Shown here piece after piece: positions 8,284 to 17,712 of a stretch of 64,000 bases of DNA; the stretch's first letter is position 1; every line of letters begins with the position of its first letter. A program made the translations under genes and the position numbers. Source of the DNA: Pseudorhodobacter antarcticus (GTDB lineage Bacteria; Pseudomonadota; Alphaproteobacteria; Rhodobacterales; Rhodobacteraceae); contig CAMAQR010000003.1 in the NCBI GenBank assembly GCA_945860375.1, positions 114,351 to 178,350 on the forward strand, given 5' to 3'. The notes under the pieces are model-generated. The model was given only the letters and a program-made list of their open reading frames with translations, searched no databases and was not told the origin of the DNA.

Positions 8284-10841
8284 CCTCTGTTTCGACAACT
8301 CAACCGCTGCCGGCCACGTCATACTCAGATTTTGCGGCCTCGATCATGCTGGCATTGATGGCCGTGGCAATCGTGCTGCTGGCCACAAATGCCTACAGTT
8401 TTCGCGCGAACCTCGACCTGTTGGAGGTCAGCGCGACGGACAACCGGGTGTGGACGACATCGCAGCTGGAGGTGGACCACAAAGGCCTGCTGCTGGCGTT
8501 GGCTGATACGCGCACCGCTGCGCCGGGCCAGATCGACGACAGGATATTGGTGGCGTTTGACATCTTTTACAGCCGAGTCGCGTTGCTGCCCGATTTTTTT
8601 GAAGGTCACGATCCGCCAACGACACTGCGTAGCGGTACGGAAAAGTTGGTCAGCCGCACTGACTTGCTTGCGCGGCACATTGACAGACTCGATTTGACCA
8701 ACCCGACAGCCTTGGCCGAGTTCACAGCCGAGGCGCAAACCATGTCGCCGCTGGTGCGCCAGATCGCGCTGCAAACGCTTGATTACTTTGCGAACAAATC
8801 TTCGGCATACCTCGACCACGAAATCAGGCTGTGGCAGCGGTTCTTATCGGTTTCGCTGCTGTTGATCGGTCTGATGGCAACGGTGATGATCTTTGCTTTA
8901 CTGCTGCACCGCCAGCTTGTCCATCAGTTCAAGCTGGTGCAATTGGCGGAGAAGAATATTCGCATGATCTATGACGCCACGATGACGGCGGTGGTGGTGA
9001 TGGATATTGACGGCAAGACCATCAGGTTCAACCCGGCGGCTGAACGGCTCTTGGGCTACAAGGCGGCGGACATACTGGGGCGGAACGTCGCCGATACCCT
9101 TGTTCCGCCACAACGTCTGGCGGCGCACTACTGCGAAATGAAGCAGGCTTGGGAGGACGGCGCGACTGTCATGCCCGAGGTGACGCCACAGCTTTCCTCC
9201 GCTCTTGATGCCACGGGGCGCGAGTTTCCAATCGAATTGACGCTCCTTACCAATCACGACCCAAACGGCGAAACGCTGATGATCGCCTTTATCCGCGATG
9301 TGTCCGAACAGACCGAACTTGAAAACAACCTGCGCGCGGCCCGTGACGAGGCCCAACACCATGCCGAAAGCCGCACCTTGTTCTTGGCCACCATGAGCCA
9401 CGAGATGCGCACGCCGCTGCATGGACTGCTGGCCTCTTTGGAACTGATCGACGACACAAGCCAACCCCCCGAAACACGCAAGCTTCTTGCAACTGCGCGC
9501 AACTGCGCCCTGCGCAGCGTGGCGCAGATCAATGATGTGCTTGATCTGATTCAAATCGACGAGGTGCAAGAACCCACGACGGCCTTTGCCCCGATCAAGA
9601 TTGTCACCGATATCATCGCAGAGTTGACGCCGTTGGCGCAGGAACGCAACAATGCCGTTCAGATAAGGGTGACGGGTGAAGCCAAGGATCAGCACTGGAG
9701 CGGCCCGGCAAACACCTTCGCGCGGGTTTTGTACAATCTGATTGGCAATGCGTTGAAGTTTTCGGAAAACGGCAATGTCTGGGTTGACCTGTTGTTCCAG
9801 CACGATCCAGTCAAAGGCCATCGTCTTTCTGTGGCTGTCGAAGACAACGGCATCGGCATCGCAGCCGAGGAGCAGGGGCATATTTTTGAATTGTTCTTTT
9901 CCTTGCCCGCTTCAGGCACCATTCGGCGTCAGGGCGGCACCGGACTTGGCCTGCCCATCGCGCGCAAAGCTGTCGAAAAGATGGGGGGGCAGCTTGATCT
10001 GGAAAGCACTTTGGGCAAGGGCAGCCGGTTCCATTTCGAAATCCCGCTTGTCGCCGCGACCACTTTGGCGGTTGCACAAGGCGCCTTGCCGCTTCCTGCC
10101 CTGCCGCAGCATTTCGACCTGACCTGCATGGTCGTTGACGACAATATCGTCAATCTGGAGCTGACCGCCCAGATGCTGCGCCAATTGGGCTGCAAGGTGC
10201 AGGCGTTTGACAACGGCACGGCGGCCGCCTCGGTGGCGTTGAAGATGCATTATGACGTCATCTTCATGGACCTGAACATGCCCGGCGGCATGTCTGGCGG
10301 CGAGACTGCCCGCCACATCCGCCATCTGGAAAAGATCAACCCAAGTCGTCCGGCCACAAAGTGCATCGTCGCCCTGACCGCCGACACCACTTTTGGCAGC
10401 CCCTCCAGCCTGGCCGAACACTGCATGGAACGCGTGTTGCACAAACCGGTCCGCACGACGGATCTGGTGCAGTTGTTTGTCAGTTTGGAGGATCGTCTGA
10501 AACAGCCCATTGCGCCAGATCCTGCGGCGCGGGCCACGGCTGACTTTTCCGAAATGAAGGATCTGATCGGGCCGGTCGCAACAAAGCGCTTGCTGGCGGG
10601 GGTGATCAACGACCTGAGATCACTGCAAGACGTGTTGGGAAACGAGGCTGATCCGCAGTTGCAGGATCTTCTGCATCGCGCCATCGGGTCTACAGGAATG
10701 GTAGGCTTGACCGACGTCTCGCTGATCCTGTCCGATGCGATGAAGAACCTGCGGAAACAGGGGAATTTGAACGCAGAGTTGTCGGCGCTGTTCACGGCCT
10801 GCGATCTGGCTGTCGAGACGATTGAACAGACTGCAGACTGA
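8280..10841 (+). CDS. Hybrid sensor histidine kinase (PAS-HisKA-HATPase-REC-Hpt)
   Basis: An 853-residue membrane phosphorelay protein. Order: membrane helix about 18-36, periplasmic region, second helix about 188-210, PAS domain about 226-345, HisKA with His374 in MSHEMRTPLHGL, an ATPase domain (N box NLIGNALKFSENG, G boxes GTGLGLPIA), a receiver with Asp664 in VIFMDLNMPGGMSGG, and an Hpt-like tail with His799 in LLHRAIGSTGMVG. It starts with GTG overlapping the preceding stop. The terminal Hpt implies a four-step relay to a separate regulator, probably the divergent LuxR-type protein. The signal may be read through the periplasmic region together with the preceding exported protein. Confidence 0.92.
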   Translation: MTSVSTTQPLPATSYSDFAASIMLALMAVAIVLLATNAYSFRANLDLLEVSATDNRVWTTSQLEVDHKGLLLALADTRTAAPGQIDDRILVAFDIFYSRVALLPDFFEGHDPPTTLRSGTEKLVSRTDLLARHIDRLDLTNPTALAEFTAEAQTMSPLVRQIALQTLDYFANKSSAYLDHEIRLWQRFLSVSLLLIGLMATVMIFALLLHRQLVHQFKLVQLAEKNIRMIYDATMTAVVVMDIDGKTIRFNPAAERLLGYKAADILGRNVADTLVPPQRLAAHYCEMKQAWEDGATVMPEVTPQLSSALDATGREFPIELTLLTNHDPNGETLMIAFIRDVSEQTELENNLRAARDEAQHHAESRTLFLATMSHEMRTPLHGLLASLELIDDTSQPPETRKLLATARNCALRSVAQINDVLDLIQIDEVQEPTTAFAPIKIVTDIIAELTPLAQERNNAVQIRVTGEAKDQHWSGPANTFARVLYNLIGNALKFSENGNVWVDLLFQHDPVKGHRLSVAVEDNGIGIAAEEQGHIFELFFSLPASGTIRRQGGTGLGLPIARKAVEKMGGQLDLESTLGKGSRFHFEIPLVAATTLAVAQGALPLPALPQHFDLTCMVVDDNIVNLELTAQMLRQLGCKVQAFDNGTAAASVALKMHYDVIFMDLNMPGGMSGGETARHIRHLEKINPSRPATKCIVALTADTTFGSPSSLAEHCMERVLHKPVRTTDLVQLFVSLEDRLKQPIAPDPAARATADFSEMKDLIGPVATKRLLAGVINDLRSLQDVLGNEADPQLQDLLHRAIGSTGMVGLTDVSLILSDAMKNLRKQGNLNAELSALFTACDLAVETIEQTAD

Positions 10842-10858
10842 TACCCTGCGCCGCGTGT

Positions 10859-11119
10859 TCAGCTGTCGCTGCGATGATGCAGGCCAGCCTCTGAACCGTG
10901 CAAGCCACTCAACGGCCGGCCCAGCATGACGGTCGTTTCACCGGTTCTGATCGCAAGCAACCCGTTCTTGTCGATCGGCAATTTTCCGGGCTGGTCAACC
11001 GGCACAACCGTCGGGCCCTGCGCATAGATCGTTCCTGCGATATGCACGGTGACGAAAGGGTAAACCGCGGTCTTCGCGCCGCTCAGGCCTTGCCGCAGCA
11101 GGTTGGAACCCGCGCTCAT
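10859..11119 (-). CDS. Hypothetical protein, last gene of a four-gene operon
   Basis: 86 residues with no recognised family. It starts with ATG overlapping the stop of the preceding gene by 4 bases (ATGA), so it is probably translated. Sequence features: a hydrophobic stretch AVYPFVTVHIAGTIYAQG and a segment KNGLLAIRTGETTVMLGRPL that looks beta-rich. No signal peptide is evident. It ends 17 bases from the convergent hybrid kinase gene. Confidence 0.5.
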   Translation of the reverse strand: MSAGSNLLRQGLSGAKTAVYPFVTVHIAGTIYAQGPTVVPVDQPGKLPIDKNGLLAIRTGETTVMLGRPLSGLHGSEAGLHHRSDS

Positions 11120-11700
11120 GATCTGCGGGTCGCAAAATCGTGGCGCATTGCAGTGTTGTTCTCGAAGGCAGCTGTGACGCCACGCTGCAGGCGCCCAAGC
11201 GTGACCGGCGCCCGCAAGGTCGCATCACAGACCAATCGACGCTCGGCACCCAGATCGTCCATCACGACTGCCGAGGACACCAGAATAACCACGACATCGC
11301 CGCGCAGGTGCCGGAACTCCAGCATTGCCGTGACCGCAGCGTCGCAGTCCTCGAAAGCGTCGATGTTGACCACCAGATAGTGGAACCCAGTGTGAAGCGT
11401 GGCCGAATCCGGCAATTGATCGACCTGCACAAAAGAAGCGCAGGGCCCCAGACCGAGCTGCCGCAGCATCCCGCAGATCGTCCCTGTGTCGTCTGCGGCA
11501 AAGCCGACCACGCAAGCCGGTGCTGTCGGGAACGCCCCGCTTTGGGACATCTTATCGTCCCGCGCCCAAAGCCGTTCAGCCGCAAGACCAAACTGACCCG
11601 GTACCACCGTTTCAAAAGTGCTGCTGTCGGCTGCAGGCTGCAAGTGACTGGCGTCTTTGCGCTGGAACCTTAGCTGCAACAGGTCAGATATAACTGACAC
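11116..11700 (-). CDS. Unknown protein with receiver-like domain
   Basis: About 194 residues. I place the start at the GTG at 11700 because GGAGG lies 9 bases upstream; a longer reading from 11739 is less supported. From about residue 55 it alternates hydrophobic strands and helices like a CheY-type receiver (ACVVGFAADDTGTICGMLRQ, then HYLVVNIDAFEDCD, then VVVILVSSAVV). The Asp in NIDAFED could stand where phosphorylation occurs, but the usual DD pocket and Lys are not clear. It overlaps its neighbours on both sides, so it is co-translated with them. Function unknown; a pseudo-receiver is my best reading. Confidence 0.6.
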   Translation of the reverse strand: MSVISDLLQLRFQRKDASHLQPAADSSTFETVVPGQFGLAAERLWARDDKMSQSGAFPTAPACVVGFAADDTGTICGMLRQLGLGPCASFVQVDQLPDSATLHTGFHYLVVNIDAFEDCDAAVTAMLEFRHLRGDVVVILVSSAVVMDDLGAERRLVCDATLRAPVTLGRLQRGVTAAFENNTAMRHDFATRRS

Positions 11701-12145
11701 TCGCCGGTTCCTCCACGGTGAAAAAGTCAATGCCTGCAATCAGAAGCATCGTGCGCGCATCATCCCAATCTGCAGCCTGCGACGCCGGGCTTTGGCCGCC
11801 GCGATGCAATGACTCGTTCAGCACACACAGGACGACACCCGGGAATTGCCGCCGAACAAAACGGTTATGACGTGGCCAATCAGGTTGCCGAAACAGCGAC
11901 TCCGATATCAAGATAACCGGATGATCACCCATTCCCTCGTGATGAAACCCGTTCAGAACCGTCAGCCCCATGCCCTGAAGAAGGGGCCGCCATGCAAGCG
12001 CCTGGGGATCAAGCGATGCCATCAGAATGACGGTGCGGTTTTCAATCGACGCGGTTGATTGCGCTGCCTCATTGCAACTTTGAACAAGGTCATTTCGATG
12101 GTTTGACGGCTTAAAGTTGCGACGGATTTCTGTTAGCTGAACCAT
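11684..12145 (-). CDS. Unknown protein with degenerate receiver-like fold
   Basis: 153 residues, no clear family. After about 38 polar residues it shows an alternating strand/helix pattern (RTVILMASLDPQALAWRPLL, LTVLNGF, HPVILISESLF, PGVVLCVLNE, GIDFFTVEEP) reminiscent of a receiver domain, but no phospho-acceptor Asp is found at the end of the third strand (ISESLF). The start overlaps the upstream gene by 13 bases and the end overlaps the downstream gene. It therefore belongs to the same operon as the next pseudo-receiver. Confidence 0.55.
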   Translation of the reverse strand: MVQLTEIRRNFKPSNHRNDLVQSCNEAAQSTASIENRTVILMASLDPQALAWRPLLQGMGLTVLNGFHHEGMGDHPVILISESLFRQPDWPRHNRFVRRQFPGVVLCVLNESLHRGGQSPASQAADWDDARTMLLIAGIDFFTVEEPASVSYI

Positions 12146-12372
12146 GCGAGTGCCATCGCCGTCATCCAGATCAACGCGCCGACCGGAACTGCAGTCAGGG
12201 TCAGAAAAACAACCGGGGCACCCGAGCCTCCGTTATCGTCACTGTCAGCAAAACGATCCGGCGCAGAAGGCCGGAATGATGATGTCAGTTGCGCGGGGAG
12301 GTTTGCCATCGTTAATCCACTGGTTACCGTTCCTGACCCTACGACAGCCTGCGTTTCAACAGAAATGTGCAT
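12133..12372 (-). CDS. Small single-helix membrane protein, unknown
   Basis: A 79-residue protein whose last 30 residues form one membrane helix (APVVFLTLTAVPVGALIW) and whose N-terminal part is polar. No family recognised. The ATG at 12372 has no good ribosome-binding site; an ATG at 12309 would give 58 residues. It would be the first gene of the four-gene minus-strand operon, with a promoter in the AT-rich 12.4-12.6 kb region. The existence of the gene rests mainly on the overlap with the next start. Confidence 0.45.
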   Translation of the reverse strand: MHISVETQAVVGSGTVTSGLTMANLPAQLTSSFRPSAPDRFADSDDNGGSGAPVVFLTLTAVPVGALIWMTAMALAWFS

Positions 12373-12622
12373 CTGCGTTTGGATGTTCGCAATGGATATT
12401 TGAACACCCTTAAGGAACGCTAAAGTATCAAAAGATAGGTGTGGCGGCCCTGAAATTGGCCCGCGATGGCGGGTGCGGAAGAATTGCAGCGCACGGTTGC
12501 AAAGCTTGCGCAGCAAACCAAAGGTGGTGCAGGGGCACGAATTTCCAGGCAGGCGGATTGGTGCATTTTCGAACACTGCTGAAAGGGAATTGGTTGATAT
12601 TTAGAACTAAAAATCACTCCAG

Positions 12623-12877
12623 GTGTTGGTAAAAATATCTAAAGAGCATAATCACATATCGAGAGATATGTTGAGCCAAAGACAGATGATCGAATATTCA
12701 AACCGCGCATTTGACATACATCATACCGTGAGTCTGATGCGCCATGATGAGCGAAGTCCACACTGCGTTTGGGGAGCATGGGAGATGAATGAAGGCAGAC
12801 TGGGCGACAAGATTCTGGAGGCGGCCCTTTCGCTTGCCGTTTTTTCTGGATTGGTTTGGTATTTTGTTGGCGGCTGA
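12623..12877 (+). CDS. Possible small membrane protein
   Basis: An open frame of 84 codons whose C-terminus is a hydrophobic helix (EAALSLAVFSGLVWYFVGG). The first half is not protein-like, so the real product may start at an internal ATG such as the one at 12785 (about 30 residues), which is preceded by GGGAG. It lies in AT-rich DNA that differs from its surroundings. A small inverted repeat CATATC-gaga-GATATG sits at 12655-12670 within it. Evidence is weak. Confidence 0.3.
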   Translation: MLVKISKEHNHISRDMLSQRQMIEYSNRAFDIHHTVSLMRHDERSPHCVWGAWEMNEGRLGDKILEAALSLAVFSGLVWYFVGG

Positions 12878-13201
12878 GTTCTGGGCGACCCGGGCAGAGA
12901 TTTCGGAAACGGACATTGCATAGCAAAGCAAGCCTCCCCCAAGTGATGTCTGTTTTTGAGCGCGGGTGGCTGCTGAATGGTCAGGGGATCGCGTTTGGGG
13001 TTTGACCTGATCCGGGGGGTCTTTCGGTCTGGTCCAGCATGGATTTCGGAGTGGTGATCGCCCTTTTGAAGCCCGGTCTTCGCAGGAACATCTTCCTTGG
13101 ACGGCTTCAACGACATCCCCGATCCCTGGGCCGACGACGACCATTGCGAACTTCAGGTTCTGGGCTTTGTTGCGGTGCTCTGCGGGGTCCCAAAGCGGGG
13201 T
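12878..13201 (+). other. Gap without recognisable gene
   Basis: Between the possible small membrane protein and the next minus-strand gene. Overlapping short frames exist on both strands, but none resembles a protein family or has a convincing start. Nothing else is seen. Confidence 0.35.
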
Positions 13202-13630
13202 TCAGGCCGTCAGATCAAACGCCGCCGGATAGAGTCGCCCTGCGATGGCGCGGAATGACACCAACAGCATCGCACCAAATGACAGCCCCAGCGCGTTGTC
13301 CATCAGATAGGCCACAACGCCACCGCACAGCAGGCCAAGTGCGGTGGCCGGTATCCAGCCAAACCAGCCGCGATCCATCAGCATCGCCACAAAGGGCGCC
13401 GCAAGCACCAACCCCAGCCAACTGATCAGCGGCGAGGCCAACAGCAAAACCGACGCAGCCCAGATCACCAGCCCCAACTCGCCGCGCGCAGGTGTGTCGG
13501 CCAGATATTGCACCGCCAGCGCCAACAACGCCACCGCCGAGGGCAACAGCCAGACGATCACCAGACCCGTCAGCAGCCCGCGAAACCGCATGAATTCGTA
13601 GCCTTCGGGGCGAGAGTGGAGCAAAGACAT
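13202..13630 (-). CDS. Hypothetical integral membrane protein
   Basis: 142 residues with four predicted membrane helices (around 17-38, 52-72, 77-92 and 96-130) and short polar ends. No family motif recognised. It is transcribed in the same direction as, and just downstream of, the GST and TldD genes (11-base gap), so it is probably their last operon member. Function unknown. Confidence 0.7.
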   Translation of the reverse strand: MSLLHSRPEGYEFMRFRGLLTGLVIVWLLPSAVALLALAVQYLADTPARGELGLVIWAASVLLLASPLISWLGLVLAAPFVAMLMDRGWFGWIPATALGLLCGGVVAYLMDNALGLSFGAMLLVSFRAIAGRLYPAAFDLTA

Positions 13631-13641
13631 AGGGGGCCTGT

Positions 13642-14274
13642 TCAGGTTTGCGGCATGGTTTCGGTGGCGGAAATCTGGGCGGCGACAAAGGCAGGCAGCG
13701 CCTCACACCGGGTCGCCAGCGCGTGCAGTTTGGGATATTGGCCCGGGGCGCTGATCTCTGGCAGCCGCAGGTGCAGGTAGGCGATCAGGCAACTGGCCAT
13801 CACATCCGCATGGCTGAAGCTGTCGCCGCAGAACCAAGGGGCGGCGCAACACTGCTCCAGCGCCTCCAGCCCCGCCGAGGCTTGCGACAGGCATCGCGCC
13901 TGCCATTCGACAGAGATATGGGCGGCGGGGTGAAAGTGACGCTCATACACCACCGCCAATACTTTTTCCATTGTGCCCTGCGCCAAGGCTGTGGCTTGCA
14001 GCACACGGCGGCGCGGTGCACCGCCGGGCGGCAGCAAAGCCCGGGCCGGGCCTGCCTGTTCATCCAGATGGTCAAGGATTGCAGCCGAATCGATCAGCAC
14101 CTCACCATCCGCCAGCACCAACGCGGGAATCCGGGTCAGCGGGCTGATAAGCGCAATCTGGGCCGCATCACCAAAGATAGACCGCGTGTCGCGGCTGAAG
14201 GCCATCCCGTACCAATGCAGCGCAATAGCAACGCGGCGGGTGACGGGGCTGTCATACTGGCCGACAAGGATCAT
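13642..14274 (-). CDS. Glutathione S-transferase family protein
   Basis: A 210-residue GST. Residues 1-80 form the thioredoxin-like domain (VGQYDSPVTRRVAIALHWYG, then the cis-Pro turn TRIPALVL and the glutathione-binding DSAAIL); the rest is the all-helical domain, ending in the N-capping region CGDSFSHADVMASC. The start at 14274 overlaps the TldD stop (ATGA), which places the signature correctly at the N-terminus. GSTs conjugate or exchange glutathione in the cytoplasm; the substrate here is unknown. Confidence 0.85.
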   Translation of the reverse strand: MILVGQYDSPVTRRVAIALHWYGMAFSRDTRSIFGDAAQIALISPLTRIPALVLADGEVLIDSAAILDHLDEQAGPARALLPPGGAPRRRVLQATALAQGTMEKVLAVVYERHFHPAAHISVEWQARCLSQASAGLEALEQCCAAPWFCGDSFSHADVMASCLIAYLHLRLPEISAPGQYPKLHALATRCEALPAFVAAQISATETMPQT

Positions 14275-15692
14275 GCCGCCGATCCGCCCACCGTCAACCC
14301 GCCGATCAGCAGCGTCGGCTGGCCCACGCCGACGGGCACCCACTGGCCCGATTTGCCACAGTTGCCGATGCCGGGATCAAGCGCCAGATCATTGCCAATG
14401 GCGCGTATCTGTTTCAGCGCAGTGGCCCCGTCGCCGATCAGGGTCGCGCCCTTCACGGCCTCACCCACCACGCCATTGCGGACCCGGTAGGCTTCGGTGC
14501 AGCTGAACACAAACTTGCCGTTGGTGATATCGACCTGACCGCCGCCGAAGCCCACGGCGTAGATGCCGTCGCGCAAGCTTGCCACAATCCCCGCCGGATC
14601 ATCCTTGCCCGACAGCATATAGGTGTTGGTCATGCGCGGCATTGGAATATGCGCATAGCTTTCGCGCCGCCCGTTGCCGGTGGCCGCCACCCCCATCAGC
14701 CGGGCGTTCTGGCGGTCTTGCATCAGGCCCACCAGCCGCCCATCCTCGATCAGCACATTGCGCCCCGAAGGTGTGCCCTCATCATCCACCGAAAGGCTGC
14801 CGCGCCGGTCCGGGATGGTGCCATCGTCCAGCACGGTGACGCCGGGGGCGGCGATCATCTGCCCCATCAGCCCGGCAAAAGCGCTGGTTTTCTTGCGGTT
14901 GAAATCGCCTTCCAACCCATGACCGATGGCCTCATGCAGCAGAATTCCGGGCCAGCCGGGGCCAAGCACCACATCCATCATGCCCGCAGGCGCAGGCACG
15001 GCGTCAAGGTTCACCAGGGCAATCCGCAGCGCCTCACGCAGCATCGGCTGCCAATGCGCAGGCTCCAACAGCCGGGCCAAACCGTAGCGGCCACCCGCAC
15101 CCGTGCCGCCTTGCTCACGGCAGCCCTTGTCGGACACGATCACCGACACGTTCATCCGCGCCATTGGACGGATGTCAGAGAACCGCAGCCCCTCGGGGCG
15201 CAGGATTTCCACCTCTTGCAAACCGGCGCTGATGGTGGCCGAGACCTGTATGACGCGTGGGTCGAGCGCGCGGGCATAGGCGTCGATTTCCTTCAACAAA
15301 TCAATCTTGCCCGCAAAAGTCGCATCCGCCATCGGGTCGGCATCGGAATACAAGCGCCGGTTGGTGCCAACAGGCGCAGGGGCCATCACCCCGCCGCCGT
15401 CCCCCACCGCCAGCCGCGCGGTGGCCGACGCCCGGATCAGCGCGGATTCGCTGATTTCGGTTGAATGCGCATAACCCGCCACCTCACCCCGCACCGCGCG
15501 CAACCCGAAGCCTTCAGAGGCGTCATAGCTGGCAGTTTTGATGCGGCCATCGTCCAGCACAATCGCCTCGGACCGCCGCCGTTCCAAAAACAGCTCGCCA
15601 TCATCCGCGCCTGCGGTGGCGCTTCGCAATGTGGCAAGGGCTGCAGCCTCGTCCAGATGGGTTTCAAACGGGCGGAAAGGGGCGTCGCTCAT
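14271..15692 (-). CDS. tldD: Metalloprotease TldD
   Basis: 473 residues, the usual TldD length. The zinc motif HExxxH is HEAIGH at 253-258, followed by the family sequence GLEGDFNRKKTS, and a C-terminal glycine-rich region with the conserved NGKFVFSCTEAY. TldD works with TldE as a heterodimeric peptidase that degrades unfolded peptides and matures some modified peptides. No tldE is in this window. It overlaps the downstream GST gene by 4 bases. Confidence 0.92.
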   Translation of the reverse strand: MSDAPFRPFETHLDEAAALATLRSATAGADDGELFLERRRSEAIVLDDGRIKTASYDASEGFGLRAVRGEVAGYAHSTEISESALIRASATARLAVGDGGGVMAPAPVGTNRRLYSDADPMADATFAGKIDLLKEIDAYARALDPRVIQVSATISAGLQEVEILRPEGLRFSDIRPMARMNVSVIVSDKGCREQGGTGAGGRYGLARLLEPAHWQPMLREALRIALVNLDAVPAPAGMMDVVLGPGWPGILLHEAIGHGLEGDFNRKKTSAFAGLMGQMIAAPGVTVLDDGTIPDRRGSLSVDDEGTPSGRNVLIEDGRLVGLMQDRQNARLMGVAATGNGRRESYAHIPMPRMTNTYMLSGKDDPAGIVASLRDGIYAVGFGGGQVDITNGKFVFSCTEAYRVRNGVVGEAVKGATLIGDGATALKQIRAIGNDLALDPGIGNCGKSGQWVPVGVGQPTLLIGGLTVGGSAA

Positions 15693-15875
15693 GAGGGTAT
15701 TCCTTGGCCTTGGCCTTGATCTGGATCAGATCGCGTGCATTTGCCGCAACAGTTTCTCTTGTCGTCACGCCCCTAATATGGTTTCACCAGCAGCAGAAAC
15801 AACGGGATTCTGCCCTCATCTTGGGCATGGCCGAAAAGGTGGCATGAAAGCCGCCCTTTGATACGGGAAATGAAC

Positions 15876-16709
15876 ATGCGTCTGTCGTCCTCTTTCAACG
15901 CCGTCGCCGCCGCTGGTCTTGGCCTTTTGGTGCTTCCGGGCGTGGCCATGGCGCAAGCCTTGGAAATCATTGGTGCGCCGATCCCCGCGGGAACCGCGCA
16001 TCAGCCCGCCGCCACCGAAATTGCCCGCGATCTGCAATGGCTGGATTACATGATCAACAACATCATGTTTGTGATCGTGGGTTTCGTGACGCTGCTGCTG
16101 GTGGTCATCGCGATCAAGTTCAACCGCAAATCCAACCCGACACCGGCGACTTTCACCCATAACTCGCCTTTGGAAGTGGCATGGACCATCGTGCCGATCC
16201 TGATCTTGATCTTCATCGGCTCGTTCTCGCTGCCTGCGCTGTTCAAACAGCAAGAGATCCCTGTCGCTGACATCACCATCAAGGTGACGGGCAACCAGTG
16301 GTACTGGTCTTATGAATATGTCGATGACGGCGTGGCATTTGACTCGTTCAAACTGGAAAAAGATCAGCTGGTGGCCGCAGGCTACCGTGAGCAAGACTAT
16401 CTTCTGGCCACCGACACCGCCGTGGTGATCCCGGTTGGCAAGACCATCGTCATGCAGGTGACAGCGACAGACGTGATCCACGCCTGGGCCATGCCCGCCT
16501 TTGGCGTGATGCAGTCGGGCGTCCCCGGACGTCTGGGCCAGCTGTGGTTCAAAGCCGACGTCGAAGGCATCTACTTTGGCCAGTGCACCACGCTTTGCGG
16601 CAAGGATCACGCCTATATGCCAATCACTGTCAAAGTTGTCAGCCAAGCGGCCTATGACGTGTGGCTTGAAGGTGCCAAGGGCGGCAACTATCTGCTGGCA
16701 GCGAACTGA
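15876..16709 (+). CDS. ctaC: Cytochrome c oxidase subunit II
   Basis: About 277 residues. Signal peptide (cleaved after GVAMAQA), two membrane helices (about 55-80 and 100-120) and a periplasmic cupredoxin domain. The CuA ligands are visible: His202, then Cys237 and Cys241 in GQCTTLCGKDHAYM, His245 and Met248. NQWYWSYEY is the aromatic electron-entry patch. It receives electrons from cytochrome c and passes them to subunit I, which is not in this window. Start 15876 is chosen because GGGAA lies 6 bases upstream; an ATG at 15870 and a TTG at 15858 are in frame. First gene of the cta cluster. Confidence 0.95.
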   Translation: MRLSSSFNAVAAAGLGLLVLPGVAMAQALEIIGAPIPAGTAHQPAATEIARDLQWLDYMINNIMFVIVGFVTLLLVVIAIKFNRKSNPTPATFTHNSPLEVAWTIVPILILIFIGSFSLPALFKQQEIPVADITIKVTGNQWYWSYEYVDDGVAFDSFKLEKDQLVAAGYREQDYLLATDTAVVIPVGKTIVMQVTATDVIHAWAMPAFGVMQSGVPGRLGQLWFKADVEGIYFGQCTTLCGKDHAYMPITVKVVSQAAYDVWLEGAKGGNYLLAAN

Positions 16710-16778
16710 TCCGCTGCGCCCATTGATCTTGCAGGGCCCCCCGTTGGGGCCTTCGCTTTACCAGAAAGCTGAAACGAC

Positions 16779-17711
16779 ATGACCGATATCCGGTCCTTTG
16801 ACAGCCCCAAAGAAGCGGGCTTTGGCGATTTCGTGCAGCTCTTGAAGCCGCGCGTGATGTCGCTTGTGGTCTTTACCGCGCTGGTCGGCCTGCTGGTTGC
16901 CCCGGTGTCGCTGCACCCGGTCGAGGCCTTTGCCGCGATCTTGTTCATCGCTTTGGGGGCAGGGGCCTCTGGTGCGTTGAACATGTGGTGGGATGCCGAC
17001 ATTGACGCCATCATGCGCCGCACCAAGGGCCGTCCCGTGCCCGCTGGTCTGGTCCAGCCGGGTGAGGCATTGGGTATCGGCATGGCGCTGTCGGGCATTT
17101 CGATTGTGATGCTGGGGCTGGCGACCAACCTTCTGGCGGCAGGGCTGCTGGCCTTTACGATCTTTTTCTATGCCGTCGTCTATTCAATGTGGCTCAAGCG
17201 CCGAACCCCGATGAACATTGTGATCGGTGGTGCCGCAGGGGCCTTCCCGCCAATGATCGGCTGGGTCGCAGCCACCGGGTCTGTTTCCCTTGAGGCCGTA
17301 TTGATGTTCATGCTGATCTTCATGTGGACGCCGCCGCATTTCTGGGCCTTGGCGCTGTTCATGAATGAGGATTACTCCAAGGCTGGCGTGCCAATGCTGA
17401 CGGTGACGCATGGCAAGAAATCCACCCGCACCCATGTGCTGGTCTATACCATCGCCTTGATCCCCTTTGCTTTGGCGACCGCTTTCACCTCAATCGGTGG
17501 CCCGGTCTATCTGGCTGTCTCGCTGCTGCTGAACGCCGAATTCCTGCGCGGGGCCTACCGCATCTGGAAGCGGGACGAGGTGAAGGCCGAAGCCGACAAG
17601 TACAAGGTTGAAAAGTCGGTTTTCCGCTTTTCCCTGCTGTATCTTTTCCTGCACTTCGGTGCGTTGATGGCCGAGGCGGCGCTGCGCCCCTACGGTATGG
17701 GGGGCTGGTAA
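16779..17711 (+). CDS. ctaB: Protoheme IX farnesyltransferase (heme O synthase)
   Basis: A 310-residue polytopic membrane prenyltransferase. The allylic-diphosphate-binding motif is [19 protein letters not shown] near residues 68-86, and a second Asp-rich site lies in [13 protein letters not shown]. It adds a farnesyl group to heme B to give heme O, the precursor of heme A used by the oxidase encoded around it. About nine membrane segments are expected. Located between ctaC and ctaG, as in other Rhodobacterales. Confidence 0.94.
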   Translation: MTDIRSFDSPKEAGFGDFVQLLKPRVMSLVVFTALVGLLVAPVSLHPVEAFAAILFIALGAGASGALNMWWDADIDAIMRRTKGRPVPAGLVQPGEALGIGMALSGISIVMLGLATNLLAAGLLAFTIFFYAVVYSMWLKRRTPMNIVIGGAAGAFPPMIGWVAATGSVSLEAVLMFMLIFMWTPPHFWALALFMNEDYSKAGVPMLTVTHGKKSTRTHVLVYTIALIPFALATAFTSIGGPVYLAVSLLLNAEFLRGAYRIWKRDEVKAEADKYKVEKSVFRFSLLYLFLHFGALMAEAALRPYGMGGW

Positions 17712-17712
17712 C

